This document shows positions 26,086 to 34,442 of a stretch of DNA of 64,000 nt, in pieces. Source of the stretch: Acidobacteriota bacterium. GTDB lineage: Bacteria > Acidobacteriota > Vicinamibacteria > Vicinamibacterales > SCN-69-37. Location of the stretch: assembly GCA_016716905.1 (NCBI GenBank), contig JADJUS010000022.1:1103501-1167500 (forward strand), written 5' to 3'. The translations under genes were made by a program, and so were the position numbers. The notes beneath the pieces are model-generated. The model was not told where the DNA came from and made no database searches. It saw only the letters and a program-made list of their open reading frames with translations. Every line of letters starts with the position of its first letter. Position 1 is the stretch's first letter.

Positions 26086-27609
26086 GTGCCCAATTACGGC
26101 TTCGTTATCGATCTGAAGAAGTGCATCGGCTGTCACGCCTGCACGATCGCATGTAAGGCCGAGCACGACATTCCGGTCGGCGTGAACCGATGCTGGGTCA
26201 AGACGGTCGAGAAGGGCCGTTTCCCGGACGCGGAGCGGCTGTTCCTGCCGGTGTTATGCAACCAGTGCGCAGACGCGCCGTGCATGAAGATCTGTCCGAC
26301 CAGCGCCCTCTTCCGTCGTCACGACGGCATCGTCGATCTACATGGCGACTCGTGCATTGGCTGCAAAGCGTGCATGGCCGCGTGCCCCTACGATCAGCTC
26401 TTTATCGATCCGAACACACGCACCGCAGAGAAGTGCAACTTCTGCGCGAACCGGGTGGAGAATCATCTGGAGCCGGCGTGCGTCAGTGTGTGCCCCACAG
26501 AATGCCGGATCTTCGGTGACATGGACGACCCCACCACCGAGGTGGCGCAGATTGTGGAGCGCGAGGCGTTTACGGTGCGCAAGCCGGAGAAGGGCACGGG
26601 CCCGAAGGTCTTTTACCTGGCTGCTGACGAGAGCATTATCCGGCCCGAGATTGCGTCACGCCCCTTCATGTTCAAGGAAGGTGGCGTACACCTGCGGCCG
26701 CTGGGTTCGAAGGACCCCGACCCGCAGTCCCCAGGCGACCCGCGCGTGGACTACGACGTGCCGCACAAGAAGGCCTGGGGGATTGACCTCGTGTTGTACC
26801 TGCTGACCAAAGGCATCTCGACGGGCGCCCTTTTTATCGGTGCAATCCTGTGGCTGATGGGCGACCGGAGCGCGCTGTCGGGTCTGGCCGCGCCGCTCGT
26901 GGCGTCCGTGTTCTCGGCATTGACGGCAGTCGTGCTCGTCATGGATCTGGAACGACCGGAGCGGTTCTACTACATCCTCACCCGGCCCAACTGGAGCTCC
27001 TGGATGGCGCGCGGTGCGTTCATCCTGATGGCCCATGGGGCTGTCGGTGGCCTCTGGGTGTTGGCCTGGCTCCTGGGCGCACCGTCGCTGATTACAGTGC
27101 TCGCGGTCGTGACAGTGCCTGTCGCGCTGGCGGCCACGGCGTACACGGGCCTGCTCTTCGCGCAGGGACTGGCCCGCGATCTCTGGCAGGGCCCGTTTCC
27201 GACAATTGACCTCATCGCGCAGGCCGCCATGGAAGGCGCCGCCGCCCTGCTCATTGCGGCCCTCTTCACCACCGTGGATCCGTGGGTGGTGCGCACACTG
27301 GGCTGGACACTGGCGGGGGCGACCTCACTGCATCTGTTGATTCTGGTGTCCGAGAATCTGTTGATGCCGAGCCCGACGCTACATCACGAATTGGCGGTTC
27401 GCGCGATTCGCCGGGGCGCATACGCGCGGATGTTCTGGGTGGGCGCGCTTGGCCTCGGCGGCCTGGCGCCGCTCGCCCTGTTTGCGGTGGCCGCCACCAC
27501 AGGCTTCTCGATGACGGCGCTGATTCCGATGGCTATCGTCACCTTGGCGGGCAGCCTGGCGTGGGAATACATCTGGGTAGAGGCGGGACAATGCGTCCCG
27601 ATTTCGTAA
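26086..27609 (+). CDS. Fused ferredoxin-type FeS subunit and NrfD-like membrane anchor
   Basis: 507 residues joining two subunits that are usually separate. The N-terminal 200 residues have four Cys groups (CIGCHACTIAC, CNQCADAPCMKIC, CIGCKACMAAC, then CNFC...ACVSVCPTEC) for four Fe-S clusters, as in PsrB/DmsB. From about residue 225 there are about eight hydrophobic segments of an NrfD/PsrC quinone-linked anchor (RPERFYYILTRPNWSSWM is typical). There is no signal peptide, so the FeS part should face the cytoplasm. It is directly upstream of its catalytic subunit (no gap). Confidence 0.88.
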   Translation: MPNYGFVIDLKKCIGCHACTIACKAEHDIPVGVNRCWVKTVEKGRFPDAERLFLPVLCNQCADAPCMKICPTSALFRRHDGIVDLHGDSCIGCKACMAACPYDQLFIDPNTRTAEKCNFCANRVENHLEPACVSVCPTECRIFGDMDDPTTEVAQIVEREAFTVRKPEKGTGPKVFYLAADESIIRPEIASRPFMFKEGGVHLRPLGSKDPDPQSPGDPRVDYDVPHKKAWGIDLVLYLLTKGISTGALFIGAILWLMGDRSALSGLAAPLVASVFSALTAVVLVMDLERPERFYYILTRPNWSSWMARGAFILMAHGAVGGLWVLAWLLGAPSLITVLAVVTVPVALAATAYTGLLFAQGLARDLWQGPFPTIDLIAQAAMEGAAALLIAALFTTVDPWVVRTLGWTLAGATSLHLLILVSENLLMPSPTLHHELAVRAIRRGAYARMFWVGALGLGGLAPLALFAVAATTGFSMTALIPMAIVTLAGSLAWEYIWVEAGQCVPIS

Positions 27610-30297
27610 ATGGCTGAATTCCGATCGCATCCGCCCGTGTCTGATTGGGACAACTATGTCGATTTCGAATCGACGAGTTGGCCGAAGAAGGACCGGCGCA
27701 ATTACTGGATCATTCCCAGCATCTGCTTCAACTGCGAGTCGGGCTGTGGCGTCATCGCCTACGTAGACAAAGACACGCTGGACGTTCGCAAGATCGAAGG
27801 CAACCCTCTGCACCCTGGCAGCCGCGGCCGTACGTGCGCCAAAGGCGTCGTCACACCGAATCAGCTCGAGGACCCAGACCGCATCCTGTACCCCCTGAGG
27901 CGCGTCGGTAAGCGCGGCAGCGGCGAGTGGGCGCGCGTGAGCTGGGATGAGGTGCTGGAAGACATCGGCGGTCGCATCCGAAAGGCCATTCTCGAAGACC
28001 GTCGCCGCGAGGTGATGTATCACGTCGGCCGTCCGGGTGAAGACGGCTACGTGAACCGCGTCCTTCAGGCGTGGGGCATCGACGGCCACAACAGCCACAC
28101 CAATGTGTGCTCATCGTCGGCCCGCCTGGCGCATTTCCTGTGGACGGGTGCCGACCGTCCCTCTCCCGACTACGCGAACGCAAAGACCATCCTACTGCTG
28201 TCGTCACATCTCGAATCGGGACACTACTTCAACCCGCACGCGCAGCGCATCATCGAAGGCAAAACCAAAGGCGCCAAGCTCATCGTCATGGACCCGCGCA
28301 TGTCGAACACGTCGGCGAAGGCCGATGTGTGGATGCCGACCAAGCCGGGCACAGAAGGCGCGATCCTGCTGGCCATCGCGAAATATTTGATCGACTCCGG
28401 AAAGTACAATCGCGACTTCGTCAAGCGCTGGGTGAACTGGGAGACGTACCTGACCGCGAGCCGGCCCGACCTACCGGTGACGTTTGACGCATTCGAGATC
28501 GCCCTCAAAGAGGAATACGCGCAGTTCACGCCTGAGTACGCTGAAAGCGAGTCGGGCGTCCCGGCGCACAAGATTCTGGAAGCGGCTGAAGCGATTGCCG
28601 ATGCCGGCACGGCGTTTTCCACTCACAGTTGGCGCGCCGCGGCCGCCGGTCACTTGTGGGGATGGCAGATTACCCGCGCGCTCTACTTCCTCGTGGTCCT
28701 GATGGGCGCGGTGGGCGAGAAGGGCGGAGTGAATCTGCACGTCACGAACAAATTCGTGCCGAAGCACCCGAATCCGCCGCCGGCTCCCGAGTACTGGAAC
28801 GAGTTGCTGTTCCCGAAGGAGTTCCCTCTCGCGTTCTTCGAGATGAGTTTCCTGCTGCCGCATTTCCTCAAAGAAGGCCGCGGCAAGCTCGACGTGTACT
28901 TCACGCGCGTCTACAACCCGCTGTGGACCAACCCCGACGGCTTCTCGTGGATGGAGATGCTGGAAGACGAATCGAAGGTGGGCCTCCACGTGGCGCTCAC
29001 GCCGATGTGGAGCGAGACCGCCTGGTTCGCCGACTACGTGCTGCCAATGGGACTGGGCACCGAGCGGCACGACACGATGAGCCAGGAGACGCACGCGGGA
29101 CGCTGGCTTGGGTTCCGGCAGCCCGTGCGACGAGTCGCTCTCGAAAAGCGAGGCACGCCAGTTGGCGCTACGCACGAGGCCAACCCCGGCGAAGTGTGGG
29201 AAGAGTCGGAATTCTGGATCGCGCTCTCGTGGAAGATCGATCCGGACGGCTCGCTCGGCATTCGCAAATACTTTGAGTCGCCGTATCGCGAGGGCAAGCA
29301 GATTACGGTCGATGAGTACTACGGCTGGATGTTCGAAAACTCCGTGCCCGGCCTGCCCGAAGCGGCGAAGAAGGAAGAACTGACGCCGCTCCAATACATG
29401 CGCAAGTACGGCGTCTTCAAGGTAGACGACGTGGCGTATAGCAAGGTGCATGAGCAGCCGGTGGAGACCGGTGGTGTGGAGATCGATGGCACGCGGATGA
29501 CCGGGTTCAATACGCCGTCACGCAAGCTTGAGTTCTTCTCACCGACCCTGGCCGATTGGGGCTGGCCCGAGCACGCGATTCCGCGGTACGTGACCGGGCA
29601 CGTCTATTGGCGCGACCTTAACCCGGCGGAGAACGAGTTCGATTTGCTGCCGAACTTCCGACTGCCAACTCTGATTCACACCAGAGCGCCGGTGAAGTGG
29701 CTGTATGAGATCTCTCACAGCAACCCGCTGTGGATTGCGTCCGGCGACGCTGAGAAGCTCGGCATCGCGATTGGCGATTTGGTGAAGGTCCATACGGGAA
29801 TCGGCTTCTTTGTCACGAGGGCATGGGTCACCGAAGGTATACGTCCCGGCGTTGTCGCCATGTCGCACCACCTCGGACGATGGCGGCTTGACGAAGACCA
29901 GGGCGGCGCCCGCAACGCGTCGGCGCTGGTGCGAATCGCGCGCAGCGCCGACGGCAAGTATGAAATGCGCCAGGTCCATGGCACGCAGCCGTTCAAGAGC
30001 AACGACGCCGATAGTGCGCGCGTGTGGTGGACGGAAATCGGTGTGCACCAGAACCTGACGTTCCCCGTGCAGCCCGACCCGGTCAGCGGGATGCATTGCT
30101 GGCATCAGCGCGTGCGGCTCGAGAAGGCGGGGCCGGACGACTCTTACGGCGACGTGATGGTGGATACCGCGAAGTCGCACGCACTCTATCTGGAGTGGAT
30201 GGCCAAGACGCGGCCGGCACCTGGCCCGGATGGCACGCGGCGTCCGCTGTGGTTCGATCGGCCGCTCAAGCCCGTCCGCGCAGCGTACGAGATCTAA
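27610..30297 (+). CDS. Molybdopterin oxidoreductase catalytic subunit, cytoplasmic
   Basis: 895 residues of the DMSO-reductase superfamily. The N-terminal 4Fe-4S motif is CFNCESGC (Cys39, 42, 46) with a fourth Cys in RTCAKG (76). Cys167 in HTNVCSSSARLAHF is the probable molybdenum ligand. The C-terminal molybdopterin-dinucleotide domain includes SHSNPLWIASGDAEKLGI. No twin-arginine signal is present, so with the fused FeS/NrfD subunit it forms a cytoplasm-facing, quinone-linked complex. This layout fits SoeABC-type sulfite dehydrogenase, and sulfur-anion transporter homologues are nearby, but the substrate is inference. Polysulfide or other oxyanion chemistry is possible. Confidence 0.85.
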   Translation: MAEFRSHPPVSDWDNYVDFESTSWPKKDRRNYWIIPSICFNCESGCGVIAYVDKDTLDVRKIEGNPLHPGSRGRTCAKGVVTPNQLEDPDRILYPLRRVGKRGSGEWARVSWDEVLEDIGGRIRKAILEDRRREVMYHVGRPGEDGYVNRVLQAWGIDGHNSHTNVCSSSARLAHFLWTGADRPSPDYANAKTILLLSSHLESGHYFNPHAQRIIEGKTKGAKLIVMDPRMSNTSAKADVWMPTKPGTEGAILLAIAKYLIDSGKYNRDFVKRWVNWETYLTASRPDLPVTFDAFEIALKEEYAQFTPEYAESESGVPAHKILEAAEAIADAGTAFSTHSWRAAAAGHLWGWQITRALYFLVVLMGAVGEKGGVNLHVTNKFVPKHPNPPPAPEYWNELLFPKEFPLAFFEMSFLLPHFLKEGRGKLDVYFTRVYNPLWTNPDGFSWMEMLEDESKVGLHVALTPMWSETAWFADYVLPMGLGTERHDTMSQETHAGRWLGFRQPVRRVALEKRGTPVGATHEANPGEVWEESEFWIALSWKIDPDGSLGIRKYFESPYREGKQITVDEYYGWMFENSVPGLPEAAKKEELTPLQYMRKYGVFKVDDVAYSKVHEQPVETGGVEIDGTRMTGFNTPSRKLEFFSPTLADWGWPEHAIPRYVTGHVYWRDLNPAENEFDLLPNFRLPTLIHTRAPVKWLYEISHSNPLWIASGDAEKLGIAIGDLVKVHTGIGFFVTRAWVTEGIRPGVVAMSHHLGRWRLDEDQGGARNASALVRIARSADGKYEMRQVHGTQPFKSNDADSARVWWTEIGVHQNLTFPVQPDPVSGMHCWHQRVRLEKAGPDDSYGDVMVDTAKSHALYLEWMAKTRPAPGPDGTRRPLWFDRPLKPVRAAYEI

Positions 30298-30434
30298 GGG
30301 GACGGGTCTCGACCTGTGGAAAACTCCGCAGGCAAAAACGACCTCTGAGGTAGTTTTCGATCCCTCCTTCGTGAAAACTACCTCAGAGGTCGTTTTTCGG
30401 GCCCAGAGTTTTCCACAGGTCGAGACCCGTCCCC
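30298..30434. repeat. Long nested inverted repeat between convergent genes
   Basis: Outer arms GGGGACGGGTCTCGACCTGT / complement, TGGAAAACTC arms, and an inner pair in which the left copy ends GAGGTAGTTTT and the right copy begins AAAACTACCTC. The departure from GTCG is therefore matched on the opposite arm. It fills the gap between the TAA of the oxidoreductase and the TAA of DUF1634 exactly. Confidence 0.92.
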
Positions 30435-30731
30435 TTATTTGATCAATTTCTCGGCGACCGTGTACGCGAGCAGCACGAGCACAGCCACGCCGGCGGCGGC
30501 AAAGGGCCATTCCTTGAGGCGGCACTCGATGATGACGACGTCAATGACGTTGAGAATCGGAATAGCGACCAGCATACCCAGGCCCAGCCACAGCATCGAC
30601 TGAGCGACCGGCGCCGCAGGCCCGGACACAAACAGGGACAACGCAAGGCCCATCGCCAGCGTGGCGGAGGTGGCCATCAATGCGAGCCGAAGGGCGCGCT
30701 TCAACGCAGAGAATTCCTGGTGGTTCGTCAT
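30435..30731 (-). CDS. DUF1634 membrane protein
   Basis: 98 residues with three hydrophobic segments (LALMATSATLAMGLALSLFV, MLWLGLGMLVAIPIL, AAAGVAVLVLLAYTV). It matches the DUF1634 proteins that occur beside TSUP-family anion transporters. Start ATG 30731 overlaps the stop of the transporter gene (ATGA), so it is likely a partner or accessory subunit of that transporter. Confidence 0.8.
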   Translation of the reverse strand: MTNHQEFSALKRALRLALMATSATLAMGLALSLFVSGPAAPVAQSMLWLGLGMLVAIPILNVIDVVIIECRLKEWPFAAAGVAVLVLLAYTVAEKLIK

Positions 30732-31540
30732 TTGAAGAACAGGTATTCGGCTGCCACCACAGAAAGCACCAAGGCCAGCAGGATCTTCAGTGAACGCACT
30801 TTGACTCTCGGGCCGATCCAGAAACCGGCGCGGGAGCCCACGAGCACACCCAGCACACCGGCCGCGGCCAACACGGGGCTGGGCAGGTGACCGCGTGCCA
30901 CGTTGTCCGCCACGCCAGGGATCGCGGTCACGCCCAGGATCACTGCGCTTGTTGCCGCCGCCACGCGCATCGGCACGCCGCACCATGAATTCAGCGCGGG
31001 GACCACCAGCACTCCACCGCCGACGCCGGCGAGCGTGGAAATCACTCCCGCACCAGCGGCAACACCAGCCGCCACCGGAACGCGCTTCAGCCGGTACGCG
31101 ACAAGTTCTCCGGTGTCGTGATCCTGGAACCAGCCGCCCAGAAACCCCACGTCGTCAACGTGACCGGGCAACACGTTGCGCTGGTTAAGTCTGGAGAGGA
31201 TGACCGCGGCGACGAGCAAAGCGGTGCCGCCGAAGATCTGCTCGCGCGTGCGCGGCGAGATGTAGTCGAGCATGTACGTGCCCGCGATCGCGCCGACGGC
31301 TGCGATGAGCTGGAGCAACATCGCGAGACGAACATTGGCCGACTTCTGTCCGGCTGACGCGAGCGAGACAAAATTCGAAGTCGCAATGACCGTGACAAGA
31401 CTGACGGCCATCGCCTGTTCGAGGGGAACGTCCAGAACGATGTTGAGGAAGGGAACCAGAAAGATGCCCCCACCTAACCCCAGCAAGGCGCCAAAGGCGC
31501 CTGCGCCTATGCCGGCGAGGAAGGTGAAGAGGACGATCAT
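30728..31540 (-). CDS. TSUP (TauE/SafE) anion exporter family protein
   Basis: 270 residues with duplicated TSUP motifs (GALLGLGGGIFLVPFLN at the N-terminus, STLAGVGGGVLVVPALN in the second half) and about eight membrane segments. It probably moves sulfite, sulfate or a related anion. Coupling to DUF1634 and its position opposite the molybdenum oxidoreductase suggest a role in sulfur-anion handling. This is inferred from location only. Confidence 0.88.
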   Translation of the reverse strand: MIVLFTFLAGIGAGAFGALLGLGGGIFLVPFLNIVLDVPLEQAMAVSLVTVIATSNFVSLASAGQKSANVRLAMLLQLIAAVGAIAGTYMLDYISPRTREQIFGGTALLVAAVILSRLNQRNVLPGHVDDVGFLGGWFQDHDTGELVAYRLKRVPVAAGVAAGAGVISTLAGVGGGVLVVPALNSWCGVPMRVAAATSAVILGVTAIPGVADNVARGHLPSPVLAAAGVLGVLVGSRAGFWIGPRVKVRSLKILLALVLSVVAAEYLFFK

Positions 31541-31572
31541 TCAGGTGCATTCATTGTAAATGGGTCACTGCC
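31541..31572. other. Short spacer with CATTGCC repeats
   Basis: Contains the imperfect repetition TGCCTCATTGCCCCATTG between the TSUP start and the panE stop. No promoter could be assigned confidently. Confidence 0.5.
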
Positions 31573-32514
31573 TCATTGCCCCATTGCCTCATTGGCCAAT
31601 TTCAAATGGGGCCTGAGGACCGCGTAGAGCGCGCGCATCATGGGCGTGTCCACGCCGACCGCGCGTCCCCGGCGAACCACAGAACCCGGCAGTGACTCCA
31701 CTTCGATCCGCTTCCCGATTGAGAGATCGATGAGCAGCGACGACCGCGTGCTGGCGGGAATTCCGGCTGTATAAGCGGCGATCTTCTCGACGGTGTCGGC
31801 CGCCACGTTGATGCCCGACGCGCGCGCCACACGCTCCACCTCGCGCACCGCGTCCATAAACGCCGCGCGCGATTCCTCGTCAGCCCACAGCGGGCCAATC
31901 GGCAGCCGGGCCGCACCCGTAAACGCGGCGAATGGCGCGAGGTAGATGAACTTCTCCCACAGCGGCACCCGAGCGTCGGCAACCGGCTCGGCGTGGATGT
32001 CGGCCGAAAGCATGAGGTCGGCCAACGCGCGCACACGCGGTGTCACCTCGGCGGGAGGGTCAAACACTTCGCCGAACACAATCCGCCGGTGAGAACCCGT
32101 CTGGCGAATGACACCGGGCGCGTCAATCGCGGTCGCGATATAGGTGGGCCCCGCAAGGACCGCGGCCTTGCCTACAACCTGCGCGAGGTCATCGGCGCTG
32201 TCCACCCCGTTCTGCAGCGTCAGGACGGTGGTCCCCTCCCGCATCAGCGCCTTCGCCAACGGGAACGCCGTGTCGTTGTCGTAGGTTTTGACCGCGATGA
32301 TGACGACATCAACGGCGCCGATGCGCGCAGGGTCATCCTCAGCGGCAACCTTGACGGTGAAATCGCCCTGGACGCCGATGATGCGCAGCCCATTCGCGCG
32401 GATCGCATCCCGGTGCGCGCCCCTGGCCACAAAACTGACATCCGCACCCGCCCGCGACAGGAGCGCTCCGTAGTACCCACCCACCGCACCCGCCCCGACA
32501 ACCGCAATTTTCAT
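31573..32514 (-). CDS. panE: 2-dehydropantoate 2-reductase (ketopantoate reductase) family
   Basis: 313 residues. The N-terminal NADP-binding motif is GAGAVGGYYGALL, with VIIAVKTYDN and TLQNGVDS as in PanE and the catalytic Lys in VPLWEKFIYLAPF. ApbA/PanE reduces ketopantoate for pantothenate and CoA synthesis, but family members with other substrates exist. Start ATG 32514 follows a GTG codon in frame. It is downstream of the peptidase gene with a palindromic repeat between. Confidence 0.85.
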   Translation of the reverse strand: MKIAVVGAGAVGGYYGALLSRAGADVSFVARGAHRDAIRANGLRIIGVQGDFTVKVAAEDDPARIGAVDVVIIAVKTYDNDTAFPLAKALMREGTTVLTLQNGVDSADDLAQVVGKAAVLAGPTYIATAIDAPGVIRQTGSHRRIVFGEVFDPPAEVTPRVRALADLMLSADIHAEPVADARVPLWEKFIYLAPFAAFTGAARLPIGPLWADEESRAAFMDAVREVERVARASGINVAADTVEKIAAYTAGIPASTRSSLLIDLSIGKRIEVESLPGSVVRRGRAVGVDTPMMRALYAVLRPHLKLANEAMGQ

Positions 32515-32530
32515 CACTGCTCCACTAACA

Positions 32531-32583
32531 AGGACCTCTGAGGTCGTTTCCCCGTCTTTCTAGGAAACGACCTCAGAGGTCTT
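32531..32583. repeat. GACCTCAGAGGTC inverted repeat overlapping a coding end
   Basis: Arms GACCTCTGAGGTCGTTTCC and its complement, with a 13-nt loop. The right arm encodes the last residues (TSEVVS) and stop of the M14 peptidase at 32560, so the repeat has replaced or extended the end of that gene. Confidence 0.88.
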
Positions 32584-33939
32584 AAACACCCGCTCCACCC
32601 GATACCTGCCGCCGGGCAACGGCGACAGCAGCATCAGATTGGCTGGCGCGCCTACGGCGATCGCCGAATCCCATTTGCCTTCGGGCATCGCCAACTCCGT
32701 CCCAACCTCGGCACCGGGCTGCAGCGGCGCCAGCACTTTGCCCGTGCCATCGACCTCGAACAGGCCGCCCGCGGTCCGCAAATCGCCGATGTCGTCAATC
32801 GAATGCTGCGTCACAAGGACGCGCTTGCCGTCTTCAATCCGCACCCGCCGGTTCGCCACCAGGCCGACGTCGCCCGTAAACGTCGGGATGCCAGTGCCTG
32901 TGAGGATCGATACGTTGCGGATGATCGTGTAGAACCCGCCCGTCTGGTTCTCCGGCAGCGAGTCGTACCGCGCCGCATCAGCCTTGTGCACAGATCCATC
33001 CGCCAACGCGTGCAGCGCGTGGATCAGGGCAGTGTAATTCAGGCGCACCAACATGGGATCAGGGTTGGCCTCAGGCCACGGGCCGGTCTCGACAAGCAGA
33101 ACCGGTGTCCCCCAGAGCGTCAGGTTGTCTCCGAAGGCGCGCACTTCGAAGCTGTCGTCGTACTTGCCGATACGCCCGAGCGCGAATGGCTCCAGCGCAT
33201 CGCGGACCACGGCGCCAAGGCGCTTGGTCAAGAGCCGTCCGGCGCTCACCGATCGCTCCTCGTCGTGGGCCACGGAAAGCAGCGAGATGGCCGCGCCCTT
33301 CGGCGGCTTCCCCACTGTCGTGCGCCAATTCTGATTGTGCAGGTTGAATCCCACCGCCGGGTTCAACTCGTCCCGGAGCGACTTGAGCAGACGCCCCTCC
33401 GGGGTTTGCAGCAACAACGCATCGCGGTTGACGTCGATACTTTGTACGTTGCGCCGCTGGAATCGCTCCGAGCCGTCGGGATTCAGCATCGGCACGGTGT
33501 GCACGGTCAGCGCCGACAGCAATTGCTGCACGGCTGGTTCCGTGTCGTGCAGCCGGATGTACTCGTAGATGTCGAACAGCGCAGACGTCGCGGTCGGCTC
33601 GTCGCCATGCATCTGCGACCACATCAGGACCACGAGGGGCCCCGTGCCGAATGTGACGTCCCACACCTCACGGCCTTCAAGGGACCGCCCCACCTCGCGC
33701 ACCCGCACCACACCGCCGCCCGACGCGGCAATGGTCTGGATGCGCGACTTCACCTCGGCATGGTCAACAAGCGGCGACACGGGCGACGACACATGCTCCG
33801 CGTCCCACATCCGGGCCAGCACCGGGGGCGAGGGCGCGCCAGTCCGCTGCGCCTCAGGGCCGGCGCCAATCGTGGCACCAGCGGCGCTCGCCAGGACAAA
33901 TACGGCGCACCGCGATCGCCACCGCCGGCGACTGGTCAC
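32560..33939 (-). CDS. Secreted M14 zinc carboxypeptidase-like protein
   Basis: 459 residues with an N-terminal signal sequence (CAVFVLASAAGATIGAG). The zinc motif MHGDEPT (His-x2-Glu) and MLNPDGSERF, then NLHNQNWRT, are M14 metallopeptidase signatures. VLLVETGP contains the catalytic Glu. It starts with GTG 33939 overlapping the phosphatase stop (GTGA). Its last six residues come from the palindromic repeat. It acts outside the cytoplasm, probably on peptides or peptidoglycan fragments. Confidence 0.85.
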   Translation of the reverse strand: MTSRRRWRSRCAVFVLASAAGATIGAGPEAQRTGAPSPPVLARMWDAEHVSSPVSPLVDHAEVKSRIQTIAASGGGVVRVREVGRSLEGREVWDVTFGTGPLVVLMWSQMHGDEPTATSALFDIYEYIRLHDTEPAVQQLLSALTVHTVPMLNPDGSERFQRRNVQSIDVNRDALLLQTPEGRLLKSLRDELNPAVGFNLHNQNWRTTVGKPPKGAAISLLSVAHDEERSVSAGRLLTKRLGAVVRDALEPFALGRIGKYDDSFEVRAFGDNLTLWGTPVLLVETGPWPEANPDPMLVRLNYTALIHALHALADGSVHKADAARYDSLPENQTGGFYTIIRNVSILTGTGIPTFTGDVGLVANRRVRIEDGKRVLVTQHSIDDIGDLRTAGGLFEVDGTGKVLAPLQPGAEVGTELAMPEGKWDSAIAVGAPANLMLLSPLPGGRYRVERVFKTSEVVS

Positions 33940-34442
33940 GGCTTGAACCGAATGCGAGTGGTGGTGCCGTTGGCCGCCACGAAATACATGCTGTCGTACT
34001 CGTCATCGGCCATCGTCACGGCGGAGCCACCCAGAGCCTTCACGACTGCGGGCACGGTGTTGGAATGGCCGACCACCAACACCGCGCCTGTCTTGTGCGA
34101 CGTGATCTTCGCAATCAGCGCCGCCGCGTCGCGTGCCAGCACCACCTCGGCGGCCACACCAACCTTCGCCGCCAGCGGCGCCCCCGTGTCCTTCGTGCGC
34201 CTGTACTCGGTGGTGTAGATGGCCGCGATGCCCGCATCACCGAGCATCGCCGCCAGCTTCTGCGCCCGCGCCTTCCCGGCCTCCGACAACTCCGGGTCCG
34301 GGCTCGCGGTCATCGACGTCCCCGGCGACGCGCCATCGTCGGCCCGCTCGGCATGCCGCACCACAATCACCATCTGCGCGTTCGCAAACACCGGAATCGC
34401 CATCGCCGCCATCACCACACCCAGAATGAACACCTGTTTCAT
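33936..34442 (-). CDS. Exported histidine phosphatase
   Basis: 168 residues. A signal peptide (MKQVFILGVVMAAMAIPVFANA) precedes VVRHAERADD, the phosphohistidine RHx motif, and VGHSNTVP, the second catalytic His. SixA/phosphoglycerate-mutase superfamily. A Shine-Dalgarno GGAGAT 5 nt upstream supports ATG 34442. It overlaps the permease stop by ATGA, so the two are coupled. Confidence 0.85.
   Translation of the reverse strand: MKQVFILGVVMAAMAIPVFANAQMVIVVRHAERADDGASPGTSMTASPDPELSEAGKARAQKLAAMLGDAGIAAIYTTEYRRTKDTGAPLAAKVGVAAEVVLARDAAALIAKITSHKTGAVLVVGHSNTVPAVVKALGGSAVTMADDEYDSMYFVAANGTTTRIRFKP

Noticed and set aside
27610..30297. Naming the oxidoreductase soeA
   Set aside because: Substrate clades of this superfamily cannot be separated by eye. 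Only the cytoplasmic location and neighbourhood support sulfite.
32803..34218. 471-codon plus-strand frame across the M14 and phosphatase genes
   Set aside because: His/Arg-rich, no recognisable domain, and antisense to two well-supported coupled genes.
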